64,000 nt of DNA from Metallyticus violacea. Its lineage: Eukaryota; Arthropoda; Insecta; Mantodea; Metallyticidae. Shown one piece after another: positions 12,677 through 23,387 of the stretch. Within the stretch, counting starts at the first letter, position 1. Each line of letters opens with the position of its first letter. The stretch is taken from positions 113,055,369 through 113,119,368 of the forward strand of contig CM060843.1 of NCBI GenBank assembly GCA_030762175.1, written 5' to 3'. A program made the position numbers and the translations under genes. The notes under the pieces were generated by a model that worked only from the letters and a program-made list of their open reading frames with translations, made no database searches and had not been told where the DNA came from.

Positions 12677-12960
12677 TTACAGGGAAATATTGAGGCCTGG
12701 AGGAATACGGGCTTTATGTAAAACTATTGCTGCCATCTCTACGTCTCTAAGTAAAGTGTGTTTAGATGGAGGAGCGGCATCTATGAGAATAAGGGAGAAA
12801 CTGTCATCGAACGTGGCCTGGTGAAAATTGGCATGTTGTGATACCGGCAATGGGGAACAAGTTTTAACTGAATGCCTGTGATTGTTCATTATAATAGATA
12901 CCTTGGTGGACGTTAGTCCAATATAAAAAGCGGGACAAAATTTGCATTTAAGTAAATATT
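12677..12960 (-). pseudogene. GIY-YIG endonuclease fragment, probably Penelope-like retroelement
   Basis: On the minus strand an open frame reads KCKFCPAFYIGLTSTKVS, then MNNHRHSV, then FDDSFSLILIDAAPPS, and ends PPGLNISL before a stop. The C..C pair just before xYIGxTxxxxxxRxxxHR fits the GIY-YIG nuclease fused C-terminally to the reverse transcriptase of Penelope-like elements. I see only this C-terminal part (about 95 residues); the Arg usually found about 11 residues after YIG is not obvious. The reverse transcriptase is absent upstream. The piece stops at the palindrome (12919-13041), whose arms contain its first codons twice in opposite orientation. Dead fragment. Family call rests on the motif only. 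Confidence 0.5.
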
Positions 12961-13041
12961 TACTTAAGTATATATATTTAAGTAAATTTAAGTAAAGTAA
13001 ATATTTACTTAAATGCAAATTTTGTCCCGCTTTTTATATTG
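12919..13041. repeat. perfect 47-bp palindromic arms, 29-bp loop
   Basis: 12919-12965 is the exact reverse complement of 12995-13041. Arms begin CAATATAAAAAGCGGGACAA and include AAATTTGCATTTAAG. The loop is T/A-rich (TAAGTATATATATTTAAGTA region). The left arm is coding sequence of the GIY-YIG fragment, so the right arm is an inverted duplicate of the fragment's edge. Perfect identity points to a recent event or gene conversion. Confidence 0.9.
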
Positions 13042-15163
13042 CACTCTACCAATGATAGAGGTAGAAGATGCGGTAAAGCTCAGGCCCAGATGAGCTGTAA
13101 AAAGACTCCACAGAGATAAATGTAAGGATAGATGGACAGTTCATACCTCAAGCGATTTTGAAGTTTCTATTCTTTTTAACGATTTAAGTAGCAACATTGC
13201 ATTTTCTGGAAGCATGCAATATACTCTATAACTACTTCCTAGTTTCAATATTCCAGAAATTCATTTATTGCTTTTCCGTGTGGCTTTACAATTTCTACTT
13301 CCCCCCTCCTTATCCCCATCTTTCTGTTTTGATTAATAAAACGTCGATAGTTTTCAAAAGATGCACAACAGAACGAACTGGATTTCGCATAAAGCTATCT
13401 AAGGCGTACTAAAGCAGAGTTTTTAATTATTACTTTTCAAATGTAGCTCTTATATTCAATTTTTTCCCCAAAATTCTTCAGTTCAATGTTAAATGTAAAT
13501 TTATTATGTGCTTGTGTCATATCAATTTCAATAAAATCTATAATGGCACGTTTTCCTTGGTTTTTGTCATTGATCGCATTTCTTGGATGCGCGGCATAGG
13601 CGTTTTCCATAGTGTTCAAATTCATAAAAATATATTAAAAATCAAGCCGGGGGTCACTGTTCATTAAGTGATTTCCTCCCCCCCCTTTTGAATCTTTGGT
13701 TTCTTTTCCTTTTTTACTTTGGTATCTTTGTTCTTTACGTAGTTTTCTGTTTCATTTTTATAGTTGTATTTCATAATTGCTTTCTTCATACACACACACC
13801 CGCTACCCCCTCCTTTCACTCTCTGTACCAGCAATACGGTCTTGGATTCTCACCTGTTTTCTTTCTTTAATTTTGCAAACCATCATTTCATGCCACAAAA
13901 TGTTTCATTCTTGTTTTTCCCCATGTTTTTTCTCCTCCATTGATCGTCCTGAAACGGCCATACGTTGTAAACGAAGTTTAATGCTGAATTTATCCATGTA
14001 TTGTCAAACAGAAAATATGTTTCCAGTCCAGGGATTGTAAGCCAACAAAAATGCATTTTGCCAGAACTAAACAAGATTTGTGCTGCGCCAAGCTAATGGA
14101 ACAAATCAAAGTGGACCATGAACACGTACATTTTACTTTAGAGTGCGATATATCTGCTTGTATATAAATGCATGTGTGCGTAATATCTCTTTCGTTCTGT
14201 TCTGCATACAAGGCTCCATTCATTCATTCATTCATTCATTCATTCATTCATTCATTCATTCATTCATTCATTCATTTTTTTTTTAATAGCATTGCAATAT
14301 ACATACGCAATTGATTCAAACCGATTAACAGCTTCTTAGAAGGTGATGGATCAACATTAAAAAATAAATTTTGTTTTGAAAGGTTTAATATATTCAAACC
14401 ATGTATAATGTACTGTAAAAACCTTACATATGTCTATGCAACGAAAAAATGTTTTCCTATAGTTTACTCTGTTTATGTACAAAACTCTTATACGACTCCT
14501 ATAACGTTTTTATAAGGTAAACGTAATCAGATCATTGTCCGAATTTCTCAGGCATTTAAAGATTCCTGTTTTATTCCCACCTGGCATAAAGTGGATATTG
14601 AAGCTTTTTCCCGGATTTATTCCCCACTCTGTTATTTCCTGTTCCGCATTCAGTAGGCATAAAATGCTAATATATATTTAAAAAAAAATAAACAAAGTTC
14701 TCTTAGGTCTTTTCTATGAGTGCAAGTCCCCTTAATGTCAAAGAAAATAGTGAACATTATCTTGATTTTGCTGTTCAGATGTCTCACCTTATTGGTTGTT
14801 GTTGAATTTGAACTTTTCCATTCTCTCAGGGTGATAACCGTAAACCCCGTTCTCTTTTCTAGTGATAACCTTGGACATAAAGATTAGTTGAAGGTGCTTC
14901 TAGCAGACATCAGCACGCAGTCATCAATAACCTGGGCATAGTTTTAGTGGCGTCACGATGAATGTACAAATTCACCGATCAGAATTACCTGAAATATCTC
15001 ATAACTGACTCCCATTTCATAATTAAGGTCACAAGTCGACCCTTCTGAACGAGCAGTTGAATTCTGAGAACAATGCCTGGCGTTGACCTGCCTGTATGTT
15101 TGCCGTTATTGGTAGACGGCGGGCCTTGAACCGAGCATGCCGTTTAAACTCCTGTACACCAAA
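13042..15163. other. unassigned DNA with (ATTC)n tract
   Basis: No gene recognised. An (ATTC)n microsatellite of about 15 units lies at 14217-14276 and a C-run at 13678-13686. Minus-strand frame 13437-13625 contains HNKFTFNIELKN, faintly like a Penelope reverse-transcriptase stretch, but nothing around it supports that. Confidence 0.5.
14217..14276. repeat. (ATTC)n microsatellite
   Basis: About 15 uninterrupted tetranucleotide units followed by a T-run. A shorter tract of the same unit forms the tail of a SINE at 27741-27768, so this one could also mark an old SINE tail. Confidence 0.95.
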
Positions 15164-15432
15164 CTATAGCCGTGATATCTGTCCCTCTTTTCTGAGTTTT
15201 TTTTTTAAAAAAAATAGCCGTACTTGCTGCTCCTTTCTCGGATCCATTATTAAATCGCACAGGCCAGATACAGAACTGGCAATTAAACAAACCATTACTC
15301 CATCAGCTTTGTGGAATTGCGCACACTGTCTGCCAAGATATATAAGTACCACCATTTGTAATTTCATCGTACTCCTAAAACTGCTGCCCAGATGACAGCG
15401 CCATTCCTGGAAAATTTGGAGGTGTATTTTTG
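15164..15432 (-). pseudogene. mariner 5' fragment (same family as 7.5 kb)
   Basis: On the minus strand a leader-like region near 15360-15430 (ACCTCCAAATTTTCCAGG then GCTGTCATCT) aligns with the left ends at 7.54 kb and 40.06 kb. It leads into MDPRKEQQVRLFF at about 15255, the first residues of the transposase helix-turn-helix. Similarity fades after about 15 residues at an A/T-run, so only the left end and the first codons remain. This is the third copy of this mariner family in the window. Confidence 0.6.
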
Positions 15433-16765
15433 CACTTATGCGCGAGCGTATTTTTATTTGAAACTGCCGTATTTTTAATGTTCTGAAAGCATTATTTACT
15501 TTCCAGTCTCATTTGAAGACAAAATCCCCAATTTTCGATTCTTTTTACTTCTCTCACACATAAAATTATGCTTTCAGTTTGTGACTATACAGTGAACGAA
15601 CAGAGTCCAAAAAATGTATAGAGTATTTTATTGAACTGCTTATCATTACTTTTAATTTATCTTAAACAGTAAATAACATGGAAATGATGAACAGGAATCA
15701 GAAGATCTGTTGGAACAAAAATGTATTTTATTCTTGTAAGAATAGGTATAGTGCTTAGAAATGCTTCACTTTATTTGCAAGAACCAAGGCAGTTTTATAA
15801 CGACACTACACTACACCCAGTGTGCATATACCTCTACTCTCTAATACACCGTGATGGCTTGTTAAAACATGCCCTATAATGCATATTCACTTTAGCCTAA
15901 AATCCCCATTACTGGCAACCCTCGCTTGAACTTCTAAATCGCGGCAGTAAAACTACCTCGTCGAAGAACTGCTTTAACGAGATTTTCATCGCTCCCCTCT
16001 CATTATGTGAAGCAATATTAAGCCTTGAAATCTATTCCTACCTTGTATGTAGGTTTTGAGAAGTCTCCCGCCCCTTTGGAGCCCCTGCAGGCTCCGGATT
16101 ACTTCCGCTACGGCTCGCGTCGCCTTCAACATTCATGACCATTGGGATCGGCAGCACGGATTTCTAGTACATGGAAAGTTTGGGAAACTTGCAATGTGTT
16201 AAAACACCTCACTCCGTCCCTGGGTGCAATCGATCACATTAAAAACTTAAAGCTCTTAACGATCATGCCGGAAACTTTTAGCATTTTAAGAACGAAGCAG
16301 AAACTGGAAGAGGAAATCGCAATGACGTGCTGTGGTGGCAAACTTGGCAAAAGATACAAATGCGATTTCTCCAAGCAAAAGAAAATCATATCCCATAGGA
16401 CACATTGACGCCTTCTTTTCTGTAAAATTGTTAAGAGTTAGAAAATACTAACAACGCTGGTAATCAAGTGTGGATTTTAATAGACACAAGGGCTTGAATT
16501 ACATTTATTTAAAGATTTTATTATGGGTTCAAAGAAGGAATATTAAACAATTTCGGGCGTTATAAAGATTTAGAATTTAAATGAAACAATTTCATGCATC
16601 TTATTTTCAAAGCAAAACACCAAAATGTTTCATCCAAGTGCAGTGCTTTATAAGCGTTCCTCATCCTTATCTCGTAATCTTAGTTAATTTATATATTTAA
16701 TTATTCTTAGAAGATTTTCGCTGTAGTGTTTTACTTTTTATTATATGAACATTTCTGTCAGTATA
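15433..16765. other. unassigned DNA
   Basis: No gene recognised. A GC-richer patch at 16060-16140 contains GGAGCCCCTGCAGGCTCC, an imperfect palindrome. The 88-codon frame 16142-16408 (+) next to it has no motif I recognise. Confidence 0.45.
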
Positions 16766-17151
16766 CGAGGGCATATTAAAAAAGATCTCGACTTAAGCCA
16801 AAGATAGCCATGTAGTTGCCAAAATGGTTGTTTTTTTACGGTAGTACATCTGTTTTAAGCGTTCATTTGAAATTTCAAATATTGTTTCAATAAAGGTGTT
16901 TCATACAGCTTACTGAAGCATATGTATTGTGAAATTTCTATAAAATGGATCATTTTAAGCTCGTACAACGATGAAGTTCTTTGTCAATTATGATTTAACG
17001 TCAAAAGAAATTTATACCAAATGTATAATTGTTTATGTTGACTCTTTTCTATTAAAAAATGTGCTACTAAATTTAAGCACGTCCTTATTACCCTCGGTTG
17101 TCCTAAGGTTATCGATCGTTATCGTTATCGATAGACGTTTTAGGATGTGAC

Positions 17152-17455
17152 GATCTAACGCGTAAGTTCTTCGGGAGGGACTTAAGCCGTGGATTCTGTG
17201 TCGTGGATATACGGCTCGTTAAAGAACTCCATAACTGAAAAAAGAGGTCACTGTACACAATTATCGGCCGTTTCACTCCCAAGAAATACTTTAGTTCATT
17301 GTCAGATGACATTGGAGATGAAGTGCTTATCGACTGTCCGTCTGCCCTCTGTCGGAGTACTCGAAATTATCCTTTGTAATGGAAACCTCCCTCATGGAAG
17401 ATTCCCATGGTGCGGGACGGAAGGATTGATTTATTTATGGACGCTCTTTAACAGG
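17152..17455. repeat. SINE family B fragments in opposite orientations
   Basis: 17152-17290 matches the body of SINE B in plus orientation (TTCGGGAGGGACTTAAGCCG, then AAAGAACTCCATAACTGAAA, then TCGGCCGTTTCACTCCC). At 17424-17452 GATTTATTTATGGACGC and TCTTTAACAG match the very 3' end of SINE B in minus orientation. Either two insertions or one rearranged copy lies here, inside the old mariner between its N-terminal and central coding remnants. Confidence 0.6.
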
Positions 17456-18090
17456 GATGGAAGGATGAATGCTATAACTTATTACTCATTAAGATGACCG
17501 ATTAGTCCAAAAAGAGCAAAAGCAGTAGAACTGCATAAAAACATTATAGGTATTAAATATCCGGCGGATTAAATAGTGTGAAAGTTTCTGGGACTATAGG
17601 TATTTCAAGGTAAGGTGTAGGTTATATTTTATATAAAGAATTACATATAACAATCTTTGCGAAAGATGGGTCCTATGCATCAAAACTGCATTCTTATGAA
17701 ACACTATGCAGCAACAGAACTAACACTGTGCCTCGACTTATAAGCTCTTAATGCCACTTGGGTCCACCATTACACATCAGAATCGAAAAAGCAGGTAAAA
17801 CAGAAGCTGATGTTTAGCTTAAGAAGACAAAGTTTGCTCCATCTGCAGGAAAGGTTATGGCATCAATCTTTTGTGACTCTAATTATCTTTAGAAGGTAAA
17901 AGGTATAAGGACTACTCCAAAATTTTTAACCAACAAGATGTGAAAATCGTGAGAAACCGGATAGGTTTACAGAACACAAAGTAATGTTTTTCATCAATAT
18001 GGTATAACTGCTCACAAAAGTGTTTTAAAAATCATCAATTTTAGACATTTGAAATATGAATAATTGTAGCATCCACCCTACTTCCATTTA

Positions 18091-18374
18091 CCGCCACGGG
18101 TGGCCGAGGTCGTTAAGGCGCGAACTCGTGAGCAGGAGGTTTGGGGATCGAATCCCGCCAGGACCGTCCTCCCTGACTGAGGGTTTTTCCAGGTTTTCCT
18201 CAGTCTTCATAACCGGCAATGCCGGGGAGGTACCCTAAACTGAGGCCTGGAACGTTTCCTTCCTTAAAAATAAAAATCCTTTCCCAATATATCATTTCAT
18301 TTCATGCATCACCAGTGTTCACCACCTGTGATGCGTCAGTAGTAAAAAACGGGCGTTAAACACCATTAAAAAAA
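18091..18374 (+). repeat. SINE family A, full length, inside mariner
   Basis: Family A is a tRNA-derived SINE of about 280 bp. Its head has an A box TGGCCGAGGTCG (class II, Ser/Leu-like tRNA) and a B box (here GGGGATCGAATCCC, consensus GGTTCGAATCCC). The unrelated body includes CTGACTGAGGGTTTTTCCAG and TCCTTTCCCAATATATCATT. The 3' end is GGGCGTTAAACACCATT plus A's. This copy sits exactly between the HPPY and DLSSADF codons of the old mariner, so it inserted after that element. The target duplication is not clear. Confidence 0.88.
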
Positions 18375-18474
18375 TCTTTCAAATTTCTTGATTTGAGTTC
18401 CGCTGACTTCTATCTGTTCCCGAAGTACAAACTCTTCATAGATGGTGAGCGTTTTTCATCAAATCACGAGGTAA

Positions 18475-19190
18475 TTGTCAGGCATTTTTGGAGATCAGCC
18501 GTGGCAACGAGAGAGAAATTCTGCAAACCATTGTTACAGGAGATGAAAATATGATCTCTTCTACTATGATCCCTTGTCCAAAAGAGAATCAATGGAGTGG
18601 CGTAAATCTGGTGAAGCACTGCTTTTAAAGGTCAAGGTCACTCGGTCAACCAAGAAGATCATAGCCACAATCTTTTGAGAGTGTGAAGGAATACTCTTCA
18701 TTGACTTCAAGGAGAGGAACACCACAATAAATGGGGAGTACTATGCAGGCCTATTGCACAGACTACGTGCTTCCATCAAAGAGAAACGACGAGAAAAGCT
18801 GAGTGGTGGTGTGCGCCTTCTTCACGACAATGCGCCTGTGTACACAGCTCTTGTTGCAAAGGAAGCTGTGAAGAAATGTGGCTTCAAGGAGATCGACCAT
18901 CCGCCCTACAGTCCAGATCTAGCTCCCAGTGACTATTTACTCTTCTCAAAACTCAAGAAGAACTTCAGAGGAAGGACATTTAAATCTGACGAAGAAGTAG
19001 TGGATGCTGTTTATGCCCATTTTCCAGACAACACTTCTGACTATTTTGGGAGGGGGGATTGAAATGTTAATTCAAAGATGTGAGAAGGGTATTGCAATAA
19101 AGGGTAAGTATATTAATAAGCGAAATATAGTTTGCGCCTTTATCATACCTGGAAAATGTTCAGGCCGGAAACTTATTGACCTACTCTGGT
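18475..19190 (+). pseudogene. mariner, 5'-truncated (same family as 26-27.3 kb)
   Basis: Starts abruptly in mid-element at TTGTCAGGCATTTTTGGAG, sequence that lies inside the complete copy at 26037-27310. The coding remnant runs YYDPLSKRESMEWRKSG, RSTKKIIATIF (then TGA where the other copy has Trp), GILFIDFKERNTTINGEYY, LLHDNAPVYTALVA, HPPYSPDLAPSDYLLFSKL. There are exactly 34 residues between the last two catalytic Asps, the mariner D34D signature. The last open frame is 18754-19062. The right terminus CAGGCCGGAAACTTATTGAC with TA at 19190 matches the 26-kb copy. The N-terminal half is missing; the breakpoint coincides with the end of the old mariner. Inactive. Confidence 0.85.
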
Positions 19191-19191
19191 A

Positions 19192-21449
19192 AATGAACAT
19201 ATGAATTGTGCATGGTACAAAGTGGGAAGCATCTCCAATATGTTTTATAAGAAGAGAATATACACAATTCAGATATTTTATTTGCCCAGTTTTGTGTCTC
19301 GCTGTATTTGTTAATGTCTAAAGGTATTTTATTTGGTAATTTCTTTCATTATTTTACTGTTTTGTGTATATTAATAAAAAATTTACTATCCGCACTCATA
19401 GGATCAGCCTACGGTACTCTCGTGTAATTTCACTTGACACTTCGTTCTCTGACATTATTTATTTTGTAGTATTAGAACAGGCAACAGAAAAAATGCTATA
19501 TGAAAAGTTTAGAAAAAAGTGAATATTTCTATAAATTAACGAAAAAATAATGTTATAAAACGAACTGTATGGATTATACGAATTTTCGATTTACCCTTCT
19601 GCCCTCCCCTTAATTAGAACGTTCTACTGTACGGGGTGTTAATTAAAAATACCTCCTAAATAATCGAAATTATCCTGGTTTGTTGATAACCAATGATCAA
19701 CGTTTTCATAATTAAGCGTTCAAATAATCTGCAAAAGTTCAAGCCACTGTAGTGGTGTGCTAATAAGAATTCAATTATTAAAAACAAAGTCACGATTTAA
19801 ATTTTTTTCGAGATGTCTGTTAATTGTCACATTTAACAATTGTTTGTTTTGTAACCAAAGATATAAACAATAACTCATCAAACCAAATTCTATTACAAGT
19901 AGAAGAAATTGAGAATAGTTGCAGTTTTTCTGCTCCTAATTTATGGGGAAACAGAGGTTGTGTTGTGAGAGCTGCTGAGATCTACAGCGAAAGAAGCCAT
20001 CAACACCATGCTACATTCCAATTTGTCGATAGGCGTTTGCTTGAGTACAAGTAAAAGTAAAAATGTGCATGCATTTTGGAAACGTTAAGCACTAATATGT
20101 AAATGAAACCTTTAATTCTGGATTCCCTAAGACGCTGTATATGGAGTGTAAATGTACCAGTTTGTTCATTAGCACGTTTTACAAAGATATTGTACACACA
20201 CGGATGCGTTTTTTTTTTTTTTTTTCCACTTTTGGTTACTTATTGTTTAATTATATCTAATTTAAAAGAGTGTTTAAAAGCATTTGCCTAAAGAGATTAA
20301 ATTAATATAAAATAAAACACACATTAGTAGAAAATGTTGTTAACACCTTTTCAGCCATTTTAAACACCCCTCCCAAAAATGTGCCAATGGTCTCGTGGTG
20401 AGACTTGCGTTCAGTCATAGGATGTAGGAATTGTGCAATATTTCGGCCTTGCACCGGCTCTTAACTGCGTGCCTATGAGAGAGAAGGTATTTTTTTGCAA
20501 GAGGCCCGATTGCCATCGTGTGCTAATTACAAAAGCGAGAGTGCCTCACTCAGTAGCAAAAGGAAGCAGTGAAACGCAAATTTCATCAACGTTTTCGAGC
20601 TCGGCAGTAGTTCAACGAGACACGCTACGCGATTTAATAAAGACATTTCGTGAAAGGAACCCATTGTATATGCTGCGAGATGTGATGGTTTAGTTTTAGA
20701 AGGGCTTCTGCACGTTCTGAGAAGAATATCTAACATTTTCGTTCACAAATGGGAGAAAAAAAAACTCTTGTCATTAACAATGCCATCTGTTAGGGGGGAA
20801 GCTTCAGTTTTGTTTAAGATAATACCGTAATAAGACAATAGCATTAGGAATGATCTCAAAAATGTGTTGGCGATGTACATGTATGCTAGATATTGTTCCA
20901 TTTAATTGTCTCCTTTTTAGAGTATTTATATTCTTCCGCATATTTCCATAAAGAATAAACTAAGACTGCAATAAATATATCGTCTGTAGTTTGTTGTATT
21001 GATTAAGATTTATTTATCTTAAAATTACTATTAGTCTTACTTCATTGCACACATATTATTTTTGTTTACAAGAAATTTTAATTACTATAGCAATAAAATA
21101 ATTATTATTTGATAATAACTTTTGCATCCTGGTTCGGATGTGGATTCGAAATGCACTTTGAAAATTCATAGTAAATTATTAAAAGTCATATCTATAATTA
21201 TAGACCAGAAAGATTAATGTTGTAATGTTTTAGTATTACGATTTTATTTATTTGTGGTCTTAAATATGCCATACATTTGAAATTCTTAGATTTTATCATT
21301 TTACCCGTAATATTTATTACTTGGGCATCATGGTCACATAATCTGTTAACTAGAAGATATATATATATATTTTTTTAAGAAATTAGATTATGTGCATTTA
21401 TAAGGATGCTATTTAGAGTTCTAAGTTATTCTTGTGGAACATTTTACGG
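19192..21449. other. unassigned DNA
   Basis: No gene recognised. The 86-codon frame 20433-20693 (+) lies in a slightly GC-richer patch without a recognisable motif. T-run at 20209-20226. GGGGTGTTAATTAAAAATAC at 19634 looks like a transposon end, but I found no partner. Confidence 0.45.
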
Positions 21450-21729
21450 TTTTTTTAATTAGTGTTTAACGTCCGTTGTTACCACTGAGTCATCACAGGC
21501 GGTGGACACTGATGATACGTAAGACGAAATGATATATTGGGAAAGGATTTTTTAAGGAAGGAAACGTTCCAGGCCTAAGTATAGGATGCCTCAAGGCATT
21601 TGCCATTTATGAGGACTGAGAAAAATCTGAAAAAAAACCTTAGTCAGGAAGAACGGTCCTGGCGGGAATCAAACCCAGACCTCCCGCTCACGAGTTCTCG
21701 CCTTAACGACCTCGGTCACCCGTGGCGGC
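21450..21729 (-). repeat. SINE family A, minus strand
   Basis: The complement carries the A-box region (GGTGACCGAGGTCG), a B box reading GGGTTTGATTCCC, the body, and a tail at the T-run 21450-21457. It differs from the other copies by a small change around 21590-21610 (GGATGCCTCAAGGCATTTGC). No clear target duplication. Confidence 0.85.
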
Positions 21730-21961
21730 ACTGCCTGGAAAGTGAGTAGGATATGTACAAGGTAAATTACTAATTGAAAGATCAATAGCAATCATAGTTC
21801 GCTACGGACGAGAAATAAGAAAGCTTAGAAATAATGATTACAGTCATATTTTTGATCTTGAGATGATAATTTGAGAAATAGACTGAAAACTAAACATTAG
21901 AAAGAATAGGGAGTGAAAAAGTTACAAGAATGTTACTATAAAAAAATATTTTGATATGATA

Positions 21962-22150
21962 GAGAGAAGACAGATAAAATGGTTGAGAACATTTGCGCAT
22001 GGATGAGCACAGATCGGTAACCAACTGGTAGATGTAAGAGAATCAGTCGCAGGAAGTCTTGGGGTGCAAGTATGATTGAGGCCTTCAGTGGTAGATACCT
22101 CAGTCTCGAGGATATCAAAGATGGGAGTTGAAAACGGCAAAACGACACTC
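21962..22150 (+). pseudogene. LINE reverse-transcriptase C-terminal tail, remnant
   Basis: Split across frames, the plus strand reads RRQIKWL, then EHLRMDEHRS, then RRKSWGASMIEAFSGRYLSL followed by EDIKDG. This order (RxIKWFGHxxRM, then RRRGRPRKxW, then LEDxxDR) is the common tail downstream of the reverse-transcriptase domain in several non-LTR retrotransposon clades. Stops and frameshifts break it. No poly-A or upstream domain is seen, and I cannot name the clade. Confidence 0.42.
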
Positions 22151-22159
22151 AACAATAAT

Positions 22160-23090
22160 ACTAATTCATCCCCCAGAGCTAATATAATGCATCATAGAAA
22201 AAATTAAATACTTGAACTCTTCATCAAACCGCAAAATAATTAATAATAAAGGTAGTGAAGCTACCGAAGTATAAAACAATAAATAAATACTAGCCCGCAA
22301 ACGCTCTAGTGGATAGCGACAGATAGAAATTAGGTTTAAAGATTGCTTTACATCAGCCACAGTACAGCCAAAGTCACAAGAAGTTCCATCTTTCATTCGA
22401 GTGCACATTTCTATTAGGGATACTTGTATTTAGTTGTTCAGTGGACCTATAAAATATAATCGTCTTATTTCTTTGAGTTATAGTATAATGTGGACAGACC
22501 AATAACAATCCGAAGGGAAAAGAAGAAGCAAGAATGAAGGAAACATCAGCGTGTGATTGGCCTTAATACACACTACATAAATATATAAAATGAAGAATTT
22601 TTCAAATGATTCAGGCCTAAGTACTCCATTTCCTACGAGGGACAGCTATCCTGTATTAAAAGACAGTTAACAGAGGTACTCTGATGTTTGAAGTGGTTCA
22701 TACCGAGGTTTTCGCGATTATTCTGGTCTGCATGAGCTCTTCTGCATGGAGCTTATGTCGCCCGGCTTCTGCCGTTTGCACTCTATCACTGGTTCAACAA
22801 AAACCTCTTTGATGTTACACTTATGCAAGCATCTGAGGGAAACGCTGAGAGATATCTGTAATATATCTACGTAAAAGAACACAAGTATTTTAATTACAGA
22901 GAGTACTCCTAGCAGGAGAGTAAACACGGCTCTTCGAATTACCTTGATTCTTCCTCTGAATGTAATTTTTTCCACAAGAGGTAAAACTGTCGTAAAATTA
23001 TCTTCAAAGCAAGCTTTATAAAAGAATTGCGTAGCCTGGGGTTCCTTTCTCATGTTAAATGACGACATGAAAACTTTATATTAAATAATA
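22160..23090. other. unassigned DNA with a 116-codon open frame
   Basis: Minus-strand frame 23068-22718 starts with Met and has a hydrophobic middle (RRAVFTLLLGVLSVIKILVF) that could form a membrane segment. A frame of this length is expected a few times by chance in 64 kb at this composition. I see no motif, homology cue or splice context, so it is not called as a gene. Confidence 0.4.
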
Positions 23091-23094
23091 GTGC

Positions 23095-23096
<2 letters not shown>

Positions 23097-23166
<70 letters not shown>
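23097..23166. repeat. compound (ATT)n(ATC)n microsatellite
   Basis: ATT units (23097-23137) pass directly into ATC units (23138-23166), ending at the first base of a SINE. It generates spurious poly-Asn and poly-Asp frames. Confidence 0.95.
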
Positions 23167-23167
23167 A

Positions 23168-23387
23168 CCGCCACCGGTGGCCGAGGTGGTTCATGCACGG
23201 ACTCATGAGCGAGAGGTTTGGGGTTCGAATCCCGCCAGGACCATCCTCCCTGACTGAAGTTTTTTCCAGGTTTTCCTCAGTCCTCATAAATGGCAAATGC
23301 CGGGAAGGTACCCTAAACTTAGGTCTGGAACGTTTCCTTCCTTTAAAAAAAATCCTTTCCCAATATATCATTTCATTTCATGTATCT
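23168..23387 (+). repeat. SINE family A, 3'-truncated
   Basis: Perfect B box GGTTCGAATCCC in the tRNA-like head, and the body to TTTCATTTCATGTATC. The last 60 bp of the family (…CGGGCGTTAAACACC) are missing. Translating the B-box region gives the artefactual peptides GGIRTPNL or GVRIPPGPSSL, a well-known source of false proteins. Confidence 0.85.

Larger units (their letters stand above)
16766..18474 (+). pseudogene. old mariner, split by two SINE insertions
   Basis: A heavily mutated mariner of a different lineage from the 7.5-kb one. Its probable left terminus is TA followed by CGAGGGCATATTAAAA at 16764. N-terminal coding remnants are FFVNYDLTSKEIYTKC (about 16974-17020) and, in another frame, SIKKCATKFKH (about 17050-17083), matching the usual xxGxTPKEIxxD and TVKKWxxEFK blocks. 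After an inserted SINE fragment, VGYILYKELHI, CERWV and TWVHHYTSESKKQ (17735-17800) follow; the last is the block after the first catalytic Asp. APSAGKVMASIF and GITAHKSVL come next, then HPPY at 18070, where a SINE interrupts. DLSSADFYLFPKYKLFIDGER resumes at about 18387-18450 and carries the third Asp. Many stops and frameshifts. The right end is lost where it joins another mariner at 18475. Confidence 0.72.

Noticed and set aside
13437..13625. HNKFTFNIELKN as a Penelope reverse-transcriptase motif
   Set aside because: The following LxFLDxxI block and downstream YRKPT-type block are absent, and the region between it and the GIY-YIG piece has no reverse-transcriptase similarity.
21508..21530. 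CTGATGA...GACGAAA as a hammerhead core
   Set aside because: Lies in a SINE A copy where the family sequence lacks it; created by point differences and without a supporting stem.
22718..23068. 116-codon frame with hydrophobic segment as a host gene
   Set aside because: Length expected by chance a few times in this window; no motif, splice sites or homology cue.
23168..23371. Protein-like frames GGIRTPNL and GVRIPPGPSSL
   Set aside because: Translation of the SINE B box; a known artefact.
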